Of a DNA stretch of 64,000 nt, positions 1 through 9,897 are shown piece after piece. This DNA is from Ramlibacter rhizophilus (GTDB lineage Bacteria > Pseudomonadota > Gammaproteobacteria > Burkholderiales > Burkholderiaceae_C). Below the pieces are notes generated by a model that was not told where the DNA came from, ran no database searches, and saw only the letters and a list, made by a program, of their open reading frames with translations. The DNA is taken from positions 124,001-188,000 of the forward strand of contig NZ_SMLL01000004.1 of the NCBI RefSeq assembly GCF_004681965.1. Reading direction: 5' to 3'. The translations under genes and the position numbers were made by a program. Position 1 is the stretch's first letter. Every line of letters begins with the position of its first letter.

Positions 1-44
1 CTCGCATGCCGACCAAACCACTTCTTGCGCAGCCCCCATCCCGG

Positions 45-65
45 CCTTCCCCCAGAGGGGGAAGG
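45..65. repeat. REP-like hairpin
   Basis: A perfect 9-bp inverted repeat (45-53 against 57-65) with a 3-nt loop, C-rich on the left and G-rich on the right. It lies in the short non-coding stretch before the 3' end of the MFS gene. No T-tract follows on either strand, so it is more like a dispersed repetitive palindrome than a canonical terminator. The rest of 1-91 holds a second imperfect hairpin (about 71-86) and no gene that I can support. Confidence 0.6.
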
Positions 66-91
66 TGTCTCCACTTGCCAAGGTGGTGTGC

Positions 92-1312
92 TCAGGCACC
101 AGGGCGCATGCGGCGCGCGGCCAGCAGCCCCAGCGTCGCGGCGGCGCACAGCAGCACGGACAGCGCAGGCGCACCGCCCGCCGCGAGGATGGCGCCGCTG
201 GCCAGCGGGCCCACCGTCCCCCCGAGGGTATAGCCGGTGATCATCGCGGCGGCGCCGCCCGCCACGGCGCGGCCCGAGAAGGCGTGGGCCACCTGCACCA
301 TGGTCAGCGTGTAGAGCGCGCCCCCCACGCCACCCCACACCGCGCCCGCGGCCCAGAGCACCCAGGGTAGGCGATCGGCCAGCGCCACGAGCAGGCTGGC
401 GCCCAGGAGCAGCAGGCTGGCCGTCACGAACACGGCACGGGGGGCGAAGCGGTCGGCGGCCAGGCCCGCGGGGTACTGGCACAGGAAGCTGCCGACGCCG
501 ATCGCACCCGCCACGCTGGCCGCCGCACCCAGGCCCAGCCCGCCCGAGGCGGCATAGGCCGCACTGACGGAACTCAGGCCGGCCTCGAAAGTGCCACCCA
601 CGAAGGCCAGGGCCGCCAGAGCGGGCACCGCCCGCAGTGCATGCCAGGTGCCGGCCTGCCCCGGCGGCGGCTCCTGCACGTGGTGGTCGGGAATGGTGAA
701 GGCGATGAGGCAGCACGCGGCCACGAGTGCCGCGGCACCGAGCAGCAGGGCCTGCGGCGGCGCGCCGACCAGGCCGGGAACGAAGGGGCCGAGCGCGAAG
801 GCCGCGCCCATGCCGGTCTGGTACAGCCCCATCACCCGTCCGCGCTGCTCGGGCGGCGCCTCGCGCGCGAGCAGGGCTTCGGTGCCGTTCCACAGCCCGG
901 CCACCGCGATGCCGCCCGCCACCGAAGCGGCCGCCCAGGTCCACAGCCCGGAGCCGGCCACATAGCCCAGCGCCGCCAGCAGCTGCAGGGCGCTGCCCCA
1001 GCGGTACACACGCAGCACCCCCCAGTGCGCCAGGAGGCGCGGCATGGCGGGGATCAGCAGGGCCACCATCAGCAGCGGCAACATGGCGAAGGCACCGATC
1101 ACCGCCGTGCTGTGGCCGGCCCGCTGCAGCAGCACCGCCAGCAGCGGCGCGGTCATGCCGTAGGCCAGCACCATCAGGGAGGTGGCCATGGCGAGCCGCC
1201 ACACCACGGCCATGCGCGACGGCGCCGCCGGCCCGGGCTCGTGTGCGATGCCCACGCGCGCGGTCGCAGCGGACGGGCGGCGTGCGCCGTTGTCGGGGCG
1301 GATGGCGGTCAC
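92..1312 (-). CDS. MFS transporter
   Basis: Predicted major facilitator superfamily carrier in the inner membrane; substrate not assignable. The 406-residue product has about twelve hydrophobic segments in two halves. The GTG start at 1312 overlaps the stop of the upstream lipoprotein gene (GTGA), the arrangement expected for translational coupling. An ATG at 1213 (373 aa, opening MAVVWRLAM) begins just before the first membrane helix and is an equally possible start, because the first 33 residues are polar and Pro/Arg-rich. It is transcribed with the DUF6279-type gene before it. MFS family membership is firm; start and substrate are not. Confidence 0.8.
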   Translation of the reverse strand: MTAIRPDNGARRPSAATARVGIAHEPGPAAPSRMAVVWRLAMATSLMVLAYGMTAPLLAVLLQRAGHSTAVIGAFAMLPLLMVALLIPAMPRLLAHWGVLRVYRWGSALQLLAALGYVAGSGLWTWAAASVAGGIAVAGLWNGTEALLAREAPPEQRGRVMGLYQTGMGAAFALGPFVPGLVGAPPQALLLGAAALVAACCLIAFTIPDHHVQEPPPGQAGTWHALRAVPALAALAFVGGTFEAGLSSVSAAYAASGGLGLGAAASVAGAIGVGSFLCQYPAGLAADRFAPRAVFVTASLLLLGASLLVALADRLPWVLWAAGAVWGGVGGALYTLTMVQVAHAFSGRAVAGGAAAMITGYTLGGTVGPLASGAILAAGGAPALSVLLCAAATLGLLAARRMRPGA

Positions 1313-2184
1313 GGACTGACGGACAAGGCGAGCAGGTCGGCGCGCCAGTCGCGCAGCCGCTGCACGGCGTGCTGCCGCTGGTCGGCGCTGGTGGTGTTGT
1401 GGAGGGCGGCGAACACTGCGCAATTGTCCTCTCGCATGGCGCGCGCATCTTGCCGCCAGGCGCCGTCGGGCGATGTGTCGAAGCGTTCGACCAGGCCCTG
1501 CAGCATCCGCCTTGCCTCGGCCGGATCGTCCGCCTGGGCGCGCACGCGGCGCAGGGTGTCGAGGGTGTCCGCCTGGCGGCGGCGGCGCTCGGCGAGGATG
1601 CGCTCCGGGTCGAAGCGCGCGGCCTGGAGCCGCTCGCGCAGCAAGCGGCGCTGCGCCGGATCGAGCCGCCCGTACAGCCGCTTGGCGTGTCCTTCGAACT
1701 GCTCGACGCGCCGGTCCAGGCGCTCGGCGGCGCTGCCCTGCAGCCATTCGCGGCGGAACTCCTGCGCGGCGCGGGCCTGGCGCTGCGCCAGGCGCTCGAG
1801 CTGTGCGTCCTGGAGCGTGAGCGCGACGCGCAGCACCGCGGGTTCGGCCCGCGCGGCGAGCGCCTCGATGCGGTCGCGCACGGCCTCGGCGACCGTGCAG
1901 GCCTGCTGCGCGCTCAGCTCGCCGCCGGCCATGCCTTCCATGCGGGCCAGCAGTTCGGCGGCCCGGGGCAACTCCACCTCGCGGTGCCAGCGGTGCAGCT
2001 CCTCCAGCGCCTGACGCACCTGCGGCGCCTGCTCGTCGTCGAAGCCCAAGTAGCGGTCCAGCCACAGGTAGGACAACTGCGGCAGGCTGTTGTAGCCGAG
2101 CTTGAGCGCGCTGCAGCCCGCCAGCAACAGGCACGCGAACAGCACGCCGATAATCCGTCGGCCGAGTTGGAGCGCAGGGGTCAT
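1309..2184 (-). CDS. DUF6279-type lipoprotein
   Basis: A 291-residue predicted lipoprotein. The N-terminus has two Arg, a hydrophobic run and a lipobox LLAGC at about residues 20-24, so export and lipidation are likely. The sequence after it (YNSLPQLSYLWLDRYLGFDD) matches what I know of the DUF6279 family, whose function is unknown. The remainder is highly charged, Arg/Glu-rich and helical. The ATG at 2184 is only 19 bases from the divergent glmU start, and no good Shine-Dalgarno precedes it; starting later would remove the charged part of the signal peptide. It probably forms an operon with the MFS gene. Confidence 0.8.
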   Translation of the reverse strand: MTPALQLGRRIIGVLFACLLLAGCSALKLGYNSLPQLSYLWLDRYLGFDDEQAPQVRQALEELHRWHREVELPRAAELLARMEGMAGGELSAQQACTVAEAVRDRIEALAARAEPAVLRVALTLQDAQLERLAQRQARAAQEFRREWLQGSAAERLDRRVEQFEGHAKRLYGRLDPAQRRLLRERLQAARFDPERILAERRRRQADTLDTLRRVRAQADDPAEARRMLQGLVERFDTSPDGAWRQDARAMREDNCAVFAALHNTTSADQRQHAVQRLRDWRADLLALSVSP

Positions 2185-2203
2185 GAAGGAAGGACGTAAG
2201 GGA

Positions 2204-3604
<1,401 letters not shown>

Positions 3605-3613
3605 GGCCGCGCC

Positions 3614-4114
3614 TCAGGGCCGCCGCAGATCCACCCGCGGCGCGAACTTGCCGCGCTTGACGGAAAAGAAGGCCTTGACGTTGCGCACGTTGGCGTCGCT
3701 GGTGAGAAGCCGCTGCTGCAGCGCGAGGTACGCCGGCATGTCCGGCACGCCGACGATCAGCACGAAGTCCGGTCCGGGCGAGACGCGGTAGCACTGCCGC
3801 ACCGCATCGTCCGCGACCACGCGGGCTTCGAAGGCCGCGAGCGCTTCCTCGCCCTGCCGGTCCAGCGTGACTTCCACGATGGCTTCCAGACCGTGGCCGA
3901 GCTGGGCCGCGGCCTTCTGCGGGTTGATGAGCGCCACCTGTTTCTCGATCCAGCCGCCCTCCCAGAGCCGCCGCACCCGCCGCAGGCAGGTGGGCGGCGA
4001 CACATGGACCCGGCGGGCCAGTTCGAGGTTGCTGAGGCTGGCGTCGGATTGCAACAACTCCAGCAGCTTCAGGTCCGTGGCGTCGAGCAATTCTTCGTTG
4101 TCTTGCGGCGTCAT
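3614..4114 (-). CDS. Lrp/AsnC family transcriptional regulator
   Basis: A 166-residue Lrp/AsnC regulator: an N-terminal winged helix-turn-helix (about residues 12-60, with LSNLELARRVHVSPPTCLRR as recognition region) and a C-terminal ligand-binding (RAM) domain (about 75-150, with GPDFVLIVGV). Such proteins form octamers that respond to amino acids. It is divergent from glmS across 118 bases containing two palindromes, so control of glmS and of itself is a reasonable inference. It ends 9 bases from glmU, which converges on it. The ligand cannot be read from the sequence. Confidence 0.93.
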   Translation of the reverse strand: MTPQDNEELLDATDLKLLELLQSDASLSNLELARRVHVSPPTCLRRVRRLWEGGWIEKQVALINPQKAAAQLGHGLEAIVEVTLDRQGEEALAAFEARVVADDAVRQCYRVSPGPDFVLIVGVPDMPAYLALQQRLLTSDANVRNVKAFFSVKRGKFAPRVDLRRP

Positions 4115-4122
4115 GGCGGAAC

Positions 4123-4154
4123 TTTATTCCATTCGAACTCCGGAGTGAAATAAA
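4123..4154. promoter_or_regulatory. Candidate Lrp-type operator
   Basis: Arms TTTATTCCATTC (4123-4134) and GAGTGAAATAAA (4143-4154) are inverted copies matching at 10 of 12 positions around an 8-base centre. The site is an A/T-rich island in GC-rich DNA, 8 bases upstream of the regulator's start codon. Size and composition fit Lrp/AsnC operators. Role inferred from position. Confidence 0.55.
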
Positions 4155-4173
4155 AGATCATTCGTGCAGCAAC

Positions 4174-4192
4174 TGAGAATCCATATTTCACA
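4174..4192. promoter_or_regulatory. Second candidate operator upstream of glmS
   Basis: TGAGAA (4174-4179) and TTCACA (4187-4192) form an imperfect palindrome (5 of 6) around an A/T-rich centre. It resembles the inner parts of the palindrome at 4123-4154 and lies just upstream of a possible glmS -10 (TAGAGT, 4203-4208), where a regulator could act on glmS. Confidence 0.35.
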
Positions 4193-4232
4193 TGGCCGCG
4201 CCTAGAGTCGCATCCCATTCAGGAGCTTTCCC

Positions 4233-6110
4233 ATGTGTGGCATCGTCGCCGCGGTCTCGGACCGCAACATCGTCCCCATCCTCGTCCAGGGCCTGCAGCG
4301 GCTGGAATACCGCGGCTACGACTCCTGCGGCGTGGCCGTCCATGCCGGAGGCGGCCTGCGCCGGGCGCGCAGCACGGCACGCGTGGCCGAGCTGCTGCAG
4401 CAGGTGGAGACCGAGCAGATCGACGGCGGCACCGGCATCGCGCACACCCGCTGGGCCACGCACGGGGCGCCGGCCGTGCACAACGCGCATCCCCACTTCA
4501 GCCATGGCCGCGGCGACGAGGCCGGGCAGCGGCCAGGCCGCATCGCGCTGGTCCACAACGGGATCATCGAGAACCACGACGAGCTGCGCGCCGGCCTGCA
4601 GGCCAAGGGCTATCACTTCTCCAGCCAGACCGACACCGAGGTCATCGCGCACCTGGTGGACAGCCTCTACGAAGGCGACCTGTTCGAGGCCGTGCAGTCG
4701 GCCCTCACGCGCCTGCATGGTGCCTACGCGATCGCGGTGTTCTGCAAGGACGAGCCGCACCGCGTGATCGGCGCGCGGGCCGGCTCGCCGCTGGTCATGG
4801 GCGTGGGCCAGGACGGGCGCGAGCACTTCCTCGCCAGCGACGCGATGGCGCTGGCCGGCGTGACGGACCAGATCGTCTACCTGGAAGAGGGCGACCTGGT
4901 GGACATCCAGCTGGGCCGCTACTGGCTCGTGGACCGGCGCGGCGACGCGGTGCAGCGGCCGGTGCGCACCGTGCAGGCGCATAGCGGCGCCGCCGAACTG
5001 GGCCCCTACCGGCACTACATGCAAAAGGAGATCTTCGAGCAGCCGCGCGCCATCGCCGACACGCTGGACGGCATCCAGGCCGTGGTGCCGGAGCTGTTCG
5101 AGGCCTCGGGCAACCATGCGCCGGGCGAGGGTGCGCACCGCGTGTTCAAGGAGGTCGATTCGGTGCTGATCCTGGCCTGCGGCACCAGCTACTACGCGGG
5201 TTGCACCGCCAAGTACTGGCTTGAAGGTATCGCCCGCATTCCCACGCAGGTCGAGATCGCCAGCGAATACCGCTACCGCGACTCGGTACCCAATCCGAAC
5301 ACGCTGGTGGTCACCATCACCCAGTCGGGCGAGACCGCCGACACGCTCGCCGCGCTGCGGCACGCGCAGTCGCTGGGCATGCGCCACACGCTCACCATCT
5401 GCAACGTGTCCACATCGGCCATGGTGCGTGAAACCACGCTGGCCTACCTCACCCGCGCCGGCGTGGAAATCGGCGTGGCCTCGACCAAGGCGCTGACCAC
5501 GCAGCTCGCGGGCCTGTTCCTGCTGACGCTGGCCCTTGCCCAGGCCAAGGGGCGCCTGACCGAGTCACAGGAAGCCGCGCACCTCAAGGCCATGCGCCAC
5601 CTGCCGGCGGCGCTCTCCGCGGTGCTGGCACTGGAGCCGCAGATCATCAGCTGGGCCGAGGACTTCGCCAACAAGCAGAACGCCCTGTTCCTCGGCCGCG
5701 GCCTGCACTACCCCATTGCGCTGGAGGGGGCGCTCAAGCTCAAGGAGATCACCTACATCCACGCCGAGGCCTACGCCGCCGGCGAGCTCAAGCACGGGCC
5801 GCTGGCGCTGGTCACGAGCGAGATGCCGGTGGTCACCGTCGCGCCCAACGATGCGCTGCTGGAGAAGCTCAAGAGCAACATGCAGGAAGTGCGCGCGAGG
5901 GGCGGCGTGCTCTACGTGCTGGCCGATGCCGACTCGCGCATCGAAAGCCAGGAGGGCATCCACGTCATCCGCATGCCCGAACACTACGGGCCGCTCAGCC
6001 CCCTGCTGCACGTGGTGCCCCTGCAGCTGCTGGCCTATCACACGGCCGTGGCGCGGGGCACCGACGTGGACAAGCCGCGCAACCTGGCCAAGAGCGTGAC
6101 GGTGGAGTAG
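4233..6110 (+). CDS. glmS: Glutamine--fructose-6-phosphate aminotransferase GlmS
   Basis: Makes glucosamine-6-phosphate from fructose-6-phosphate and glutamine, the first step to UDP-GlcNAc. The 625-residue protein opens MCGIVAAV, so Cys2 becomes the N-terminal nucleophile of the glutamine amidotransferase domain; HTRWATHG follows near residue 70. Two SIS sugar-binding domains follow, with CGTSYYAG (about 316) and QSGET (about 364). EGALKLKE (about 498) and the C-terminal [11 protein letters not shown] are family signatures. AGGAG lies 9 bases before the ATG. No glmS ribozyme is seen in the 118-base leader; the divergent Lrp/AsnC gene suggests protein control. Confidence 0.97.
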   Translation: MCGIVAAVSDRNIVPILVQGLQRLEYRGYDSCGVAVHAGGGLRRARSTARVAELLQQVETEQIDGGTGIAHTRWATHGAPAVHNAHPHFSHGRGDEAGQRPGRIALVHNGIIENHDELRAGLQAKGYHFSSQTDTEVIAHLVDSLYEGDLFEAVQSALTRLHGAYAIAVFCKDEPHRVIGARAGSPLVMGVGQDGREHFLASDAMALAGVTDQIVYLEEGDLVDIQLGRYWLVDRRGDAVQRPVRTVQAHSGAAELGPYRHYMQKEIFEQPRAIADTLDGIQAVVPELFEASGNHAPGEGAHRVFKEVDSVLILACGTSYYAGCTAKYWLEGIARIPTQVEIASEYRYRDSVPNPNTLVVTITQSGETADTLAALRHAQSLGMRHTLTICNVSTSAMVRETTLAYLTRAGVEIGVASTKALTTQLAGLFLLTLALAQAKGRLTESQEAAHLKAMRHLPAALSAVLALEPQIISWAEDFANKQNALFLGRGLHYPIALEGALKLKEITYIHAEAYAAGELKHGPLALVTSEMPVVTVAPNDALLEKLKSNMQEVRARGGVLYVLADADSRIESQEGIHVIRMPEHYGPLSPLLHVVPLQLLAYHTAVARGTDVDKPRNLAKSVTVE

Positions 6111-6340
6111 AGGCATGGAACCGGTTGCCCGTGGCGAGCCGCCCGACCTGCCGCCCGAGCCGGGCGCCGAGTGCCTGGCGGGGGACTGAAGGCGCCGCCG
6201 CATCGGCCAGGTTTGCCGCGGCTCATCCGTAGAAACCCTGGCAAGACAGCGCACCCCCCGCAGGCGCGACCATGGCCTACAGCCGCGGCGCGCGCCGTGC
6301 GGATACTGGCGCGACCATCAACCGATCGACGGGAGTTTTC

Positions 6341-6631
6341 ATGATTGCCGTTTCGCGCAGGAAACGTGGCGTGCCCAGCGCGGGCGCGCTGGAGCGCAGC
6401 GGAGACGACGCCTCGGCCGACCGCGCCGCCGCCCATTCGGGGGCGGTGGTGCCGGAGCGTGACGAGCGCAAGCTGCGCAAGGACAAGCGGGCCGTGCCGC
6501 ACGACAAGCCCGATGCCGGCAAGACGACGCGGCTCGGGCGCAAGGTCGAGAGCCCCGCCAGCATCAAGACCGCGGGGCCGAGCGGCCAGCGCGGCGACAC
6601 GCAGCACCAGAAGCAGCACACCAACAAGTGA
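6341..6631 (+). CDS. Small basic hypothetical protein
   Basis: A 96-residue product with no family I recognise. It is strongly charged (Arg, Lys, Asp, Glu), has no hydrophobic core and ends in a Gln/His/Lys-rich tail, so it is probably disordered or nucleic-acid associated. The ATG at 6341 is preceded by GGGAG with good spacing, which favours it over an upstream in-frame ATG at 6272. It is convergent with the phasin-like gene. The preceding 230 bases (6111-6340) contain only a 24-codon open frame at 6115-6189 that I do not call. Confidence 0.5.
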   Translation: MIAVSRRKRGVPSAGALERSGDDASADRAAAHSGAVVPERDERKLRKDKRAVPHDKPDAGKTTRLGRKVESPASIKTAGPSGQRGDTQHQKQHTNK

Positions 6632-6666
6632 GAGGGTGCGTGGCCGGTGCGCCCGGCCACGGCTTC

Positions 6667-7140
6667 TCAGTGCGGTGCGGTGCCGGCGCCCGCGCCGTTG
6701 AGCGGGCTGGTGAACATCGCCTGCCAAGCCTGGAGGAAGGGCGCGGCCGGGGCCATGGGCGTGGCGGAAGCCGCCGCCTGCGGCGCCTGCGCGGGGCGCA
6801 TCAGCTCGTTTTGTGCCTTGAGCGAGGCGAGCATCAGTTCCTGCGCGTACTGCGCCAGGTCGGTCATGCCCGAGACCACCATGCTCGACTGGATGCTCAT
6901 CACCTCCATCGGCGAGCTGGCGTTGCGAAGGCGCTCGGCCATCTGTTCCTGCAGCACGGCGGCGCGCTGCAGCATGTGTTGCTGCGCCTGCTGGTAGGTG
7001 TCCAGCGCGCGCAGCATGGCCGAGGCCGTGGCGGCCGAGGAGGCGAGCTGATGGCGGGCGGCGTCGGTGACGGTGTTCTGGGCACTGCTCGCGTCGGTTT
7101 CGGTGCTTGCGCTCTCGCGCGAAGTGCTTCGGGTGGCCAT
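6667..7140 (-). CDS. Phasin-like protein
   Basis: A 157-residue, Ala/Gln/Met-rich helical protein without signal peptide. The middle (about residues 30-120) reads as amphipathic helix with LDTYQQAQQHMLQRAAVLQE and later SLKAQNELM, resembling phasin-like proteins that coat polyhydroxyalkanoate granules; the match is by character rather than by a diagnostic motif. The Ala/Pro-rich C-terminus is low complexity. ATG at 7140 follows AGGAG by 7 bases, deciding against the longer frame from 7182. It sits next to ligD and a DUF2383 protein in a cluster that looks stress- or stationary-phase-related. Confidence 0.65.
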   Translation of the reverse strand: MATRSTSRESASTETDASSAQNTVTDAARHQLASSAATASAMLRALDTYQQAQQHMLQRAAVLQEQMAERLRNASSPMEVMSIQSSMVVSGMTDLAQYAQELMLASLKAQNELMRPAQAPQAAASATPMAPAAPFLQAWQAMFTSPLNGAGAGTAPH

Positions 7141-7282
7141 GGGGACTCTCCTGGAAGTAGGTGAAGCTGCGCCGGGTCGCAAGCCGTGGATGAAAGTTTG
7201 CGGCGCCGGGCGAGTCTAGGCGCCCTGTTCCTGACGGGTGGCTCAGCAAAGCGGTGTTGCCCGCGTAGCGATTGGATGCGCC

Positions 7283-9853
7283 TTACCCCGGCGGGACGCC
7301 CATGGCGTCGAGTGCCGGACGCAGCGCCGCGCGGCGCTGCTCGTAGTCGGCCCAGGGCTCGTTGCCGACGGACAGGCGCGCGTCGATCGTTCCCACGGTC
7401 CAGTGCGCCCCGCTCTCCAGTGCTGCCAGTTCCTCCCACCCCACCGGCACCGAGACCCCGAGCCCGGGCCGGGCGCGGGCCGACCAGGCGCAGGCCGTGG
7501 TCGCTCCCCAGCCATTGCGCAGGTAGTCGATGAAGATGCGGCCCACGCGGTTGCGCGGCCCGCTCTTGACGACGAAGCGGTCGGGCAGGGTGCGCGAGAG
7601 GTGGGCGACCACGGCCTGCGAGAAGGCCTTGACCGTGTCCCAGCCGAACTCCGGCGCGAGCGGCACCACCACGTGCAGGCCCTTGCCGCCGCTGGTCTTG
7701 AGGAAGGCGGTCAGCGCCAGTTCCTCGAGCACCGCGCGCACCAGCGTCGCGGCCTCCTGCACCTGCGCCCAGGCGACGCCTTCGCCCGGGTCGATGTCGA
7801 AGGTGACGCGGTCCGGATGGTGGATGTCCGCGGCCACGCCGTTCCAGGTGTGGAACTCGATCACGTTCATCTGCGCGGCCGACAGCAGTCCCTCGGCCTC
7901 GGCGACGGCGAGGAGTGCGGGATGATCCGGGTCGATGTCCCGGGGCAGGTCCACGATGCCGGCCAGGCGATAACGCTCCGTGTGCTTCTGGAAGAAGAGC
8001 TCGCCGTCGATGCCGCCGGGGGCGCGCACCAGGGCGACGGGTCGGTCCAGCAAGTGGGGCAGCATGTGCGGTGCCACCTGCGCATAGAAGCGGACCATGT
8101 CCAGCTTGGTGGTGCCGGTGGAGGTGTCCACCACGCGTTCGGGATGGGTCACGCGCAGCGTGGCGGGCAGCGCGATGGGCGCGGCCGTTTCAGCCGGTGC
8201 GGGTCCGCGCCGGAGCCTGGACGCGCGGCCCTTCGAGGCTGGCGCGGGCGGGGACGGCCGCTCGCGCGTGATGGCCTGCGGCGGCTTGTCGCTGCGCAGG
8301 CCGTGGAAGACGGCGTGGCGCACGCGGCCTTCGCGCGTCCATTCGGCGAAGGCCACTTCGGCGACCAGCTCGGGGCGGACCCAGTGCGGCTTGCCCGTGG
8401 GCTGCGCGTCCGCGGCGAAGGGGGACTGGCGCGTGCCCAGGCCCTCGAGCCGCTCGCGAAGGTCCGCGAGCGTCTCCTGGTCGAAGCCGGTCCCCACGCT
8501 GCCCGCATAGCGCAGCGCGCCGTCCTCGCCATGGACGCCAAGCAGCAGCGCACCCAGGCCCGTGCGCGAGCCCTTGGGCTCGGTGTAGCCGCCGACGACG
8601 AACTCCTGGCGCAGTCCGCACTTGAGCTTGAGCCAGTCGCTGGAGCGCTGGCTCGCATAGCGCGAACCGAGCCGCTTGGCGATCACGCCCTCCAGGCCCA
8701 GCTCGCAGGCCGAGGCCACGACCTGCTGCGCGGGGGCGTCGAACTCTTCGGAGAAGAGCACGCGCGGATGCGGCTTGCGCGTCACGATCCGCTGGAGCAC
8801 CTCGCGCCGGTGCTCCAGCGCGGCACCGCGAAGGTCATGGCCCGCGCACCAGGGCAGGTCGAAGAGGTAGTAGACGATGTCCTTGATGCGCGGCGTGTCG
8901 AAGGCGCCCTGCAGCGCCTGGAAGTCGGCCGGGGCGTGCGTGCCCGGCATGATGATTTCGCCGTCGTACCAGCCGTCCGGAAGCGCCATGCCCTCCAGCC
9001 ACTCGCGAAGCGGCGCGAGCCGGCGGGTCCAGTCGTTGCCGTTGCGGGTGAAGAGGCGCACCGCACCGCCCTCGGCGCGGGCAAGCAGGCGGTAGCCATC
9101 GAACTTGATTTCGTACAGCCAGGGGCCGTCCGCCGGCGGCGGCGCCTCGGCCAGCACCGCCAGTTGCGGGGCGAGGGCGGCGGGCAAGGGCGCCGCCTTC
9201 GCCCCCGGAGGCGGCCTGTCGGTGGGCGCGGGATCGCGGCCGGCGCGTGGACGCGAGGCGCCTGGCGCAGGTGTCGGCGTCGGAAGGTCCGCCAGGTGCT
9301 GCACGCTCTCCGGGCGCTCGTCGACGATGCTGTACTCGGCGGCGGGGCGCGCCCGTGCATCCCGCTCCTTGATCAACAGCCACGGGTCTGTGCGGCCCTG
9401 GCCCTTGCCCTTCATGCGCACCAGGGTCCAGGCGCCTTGCAGCTTGTGCCCGCGCAGCTCGAACTTGAGCTTGCCCTGGGCGTAGCCTTCGCGCGGGTCC
9501 TGCAGCGGATGCCAGCTGCCCTTGTCCCAGATGATGACCTTGCCCGCCCCGTAGTTGCCCGCGGGGATCTCCCCTTCGAAGGCGTTGTAGGCGATGGGGT
9601 GGTCTTCGGTCGGCTGCGCCATGCGCTTGTCGGCCGGGTCCAGGCTGGGACCTTTGGGAACGGCCCAGCTTTTCATGGTGCCGTCCAGCTCCAGGCGGAA
9701 GTCGTAGTGCAGCCGCCGCGCCCAGTGCTTCTGGATCACGAAGGCGCGCGCGGCTTCGTTCGCCGCCCCACCTTCGGCGGGTTCGGGCGTGCGGGCGAAG
9801 TCGCGCTTGTCTCGGTAGGTCTTGAGCGCGCTGCGGGTGCGGTCGTCGGCCAC
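7283..9853 (-). CDS. ligD: Multidomain ATP-dependent DNA ligase LigD
   Basis: Enzyme of bacterial non-homologous end joining; normally acts with Ku, which is not in this window. The 856 residues carry all three domains in Pseudomonas order. The 3'-phosphoesterase is at about 20-180 (His43, His49, Asp51, Arg53 in HYDFRLELDG). The ATP-dependent ligase follows at about 225-530 (adenylated Lys near 249 in IKFDGYR). The primase-polymerase is at about 560-850 (metal site DIDP near 686, SGGKGLH near 722). The GTG at 9853 was chosen because the next ATG (9967) overlaps the neighbouring gene by 70 bases; no clear Shine-Dalgarno is visible. Domain content is certain, the start less so. Confidence 0.93.
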   Translation of the reverse strand: MADDRTRSALKTYRDKRDFARTPEPAEGGAANEAARAFVIQKHWARRLHYDFRLELDGTMKSWAVPKGPSLDPADKRMAQPTEDHPIAYNAFEGEIPAGNYGAGKVIIWDKGSWHPLQDPREGYAQGKLKFELRGHKLQGAWTLVRMKGKGQGRTDPWLLIKERDARARPAAEYSIVDERPESVQHLADLPTPTPAPGASRPRAGRDPAPTDRPPPGAKAAPLPAALAPQLAVLAEAPPPADGPWLYEIKFDGYRLLARAEGGAVRLFTRNGNDWTRRLAPLREWLEGMALPDGWYDGEIIMPGTHAPADFQALQGAFDTPRIKDIVYYLFDLPWCAGHDLRGAALEHRREVLQRIVTRKPHPRVLFSEEFDAPAQQVVASACELGLEGVIAKRLGSRYASQRSSDWLKLKCGLRQEFVVGGYTEPKGSRTGLGALLLGVHGEDGALRYAGSVGTGFDQETLADLRERLEGLGTRQSPFAADAQPTGKPHWVRPELVAEVAFAEWTREGRVRHAVFHGLRSDKPPQAITRERPSPPAPASKGRASRLRRGPAPAETAAPIALPATLRVTHPERVVDTSTGTTKLDMVRFYAQVAPHMLPHLLDRPVALVRAPGGIDGELFFQKHTERYRLAGIVDLPRDIDPDHPALLAVAEAEGLLSAAQMNVIEFHTWNGVAADIHHPDRVTFDIDPGEGVAWAQVQEAATLVRAVLEELALTAFLKTSGGKGLHVVVPLAPEFGWDTVKAFSQAVVAHLSRTLPDRFVVKSGPRNRVGRIFIDYLRNGWGATTACAWSARARPGLGVSVPVGWEELAALESGAHWTVGTIDARLSVGNEPWADYEQRRAALRPALDAMGVPPG

Positions 9854-9897
9854 GGTCTCACAGCGGCGGGCCGGCGCGGCCGGCCCGCCTGCCTGGC

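Noticed and set aside
92-2134. A single 680-codon protein joining the MFS region to upstream sequence
   Set aside because: Its first half lies out of frame over the lipoprotein gene; only the part from 1312 encodes the transporter.
4115-4232. glmS ribozyme in the glmS leader
   Set aside because: The class is known from Gram-positives; the gap is too short and shows palindromes typical of protein operators.
6115-6189. A 24-codon gene after glmS
   Set aside because: No ribosome site, Pro/Gly/Glu-rich, and no support beyond an open frame.
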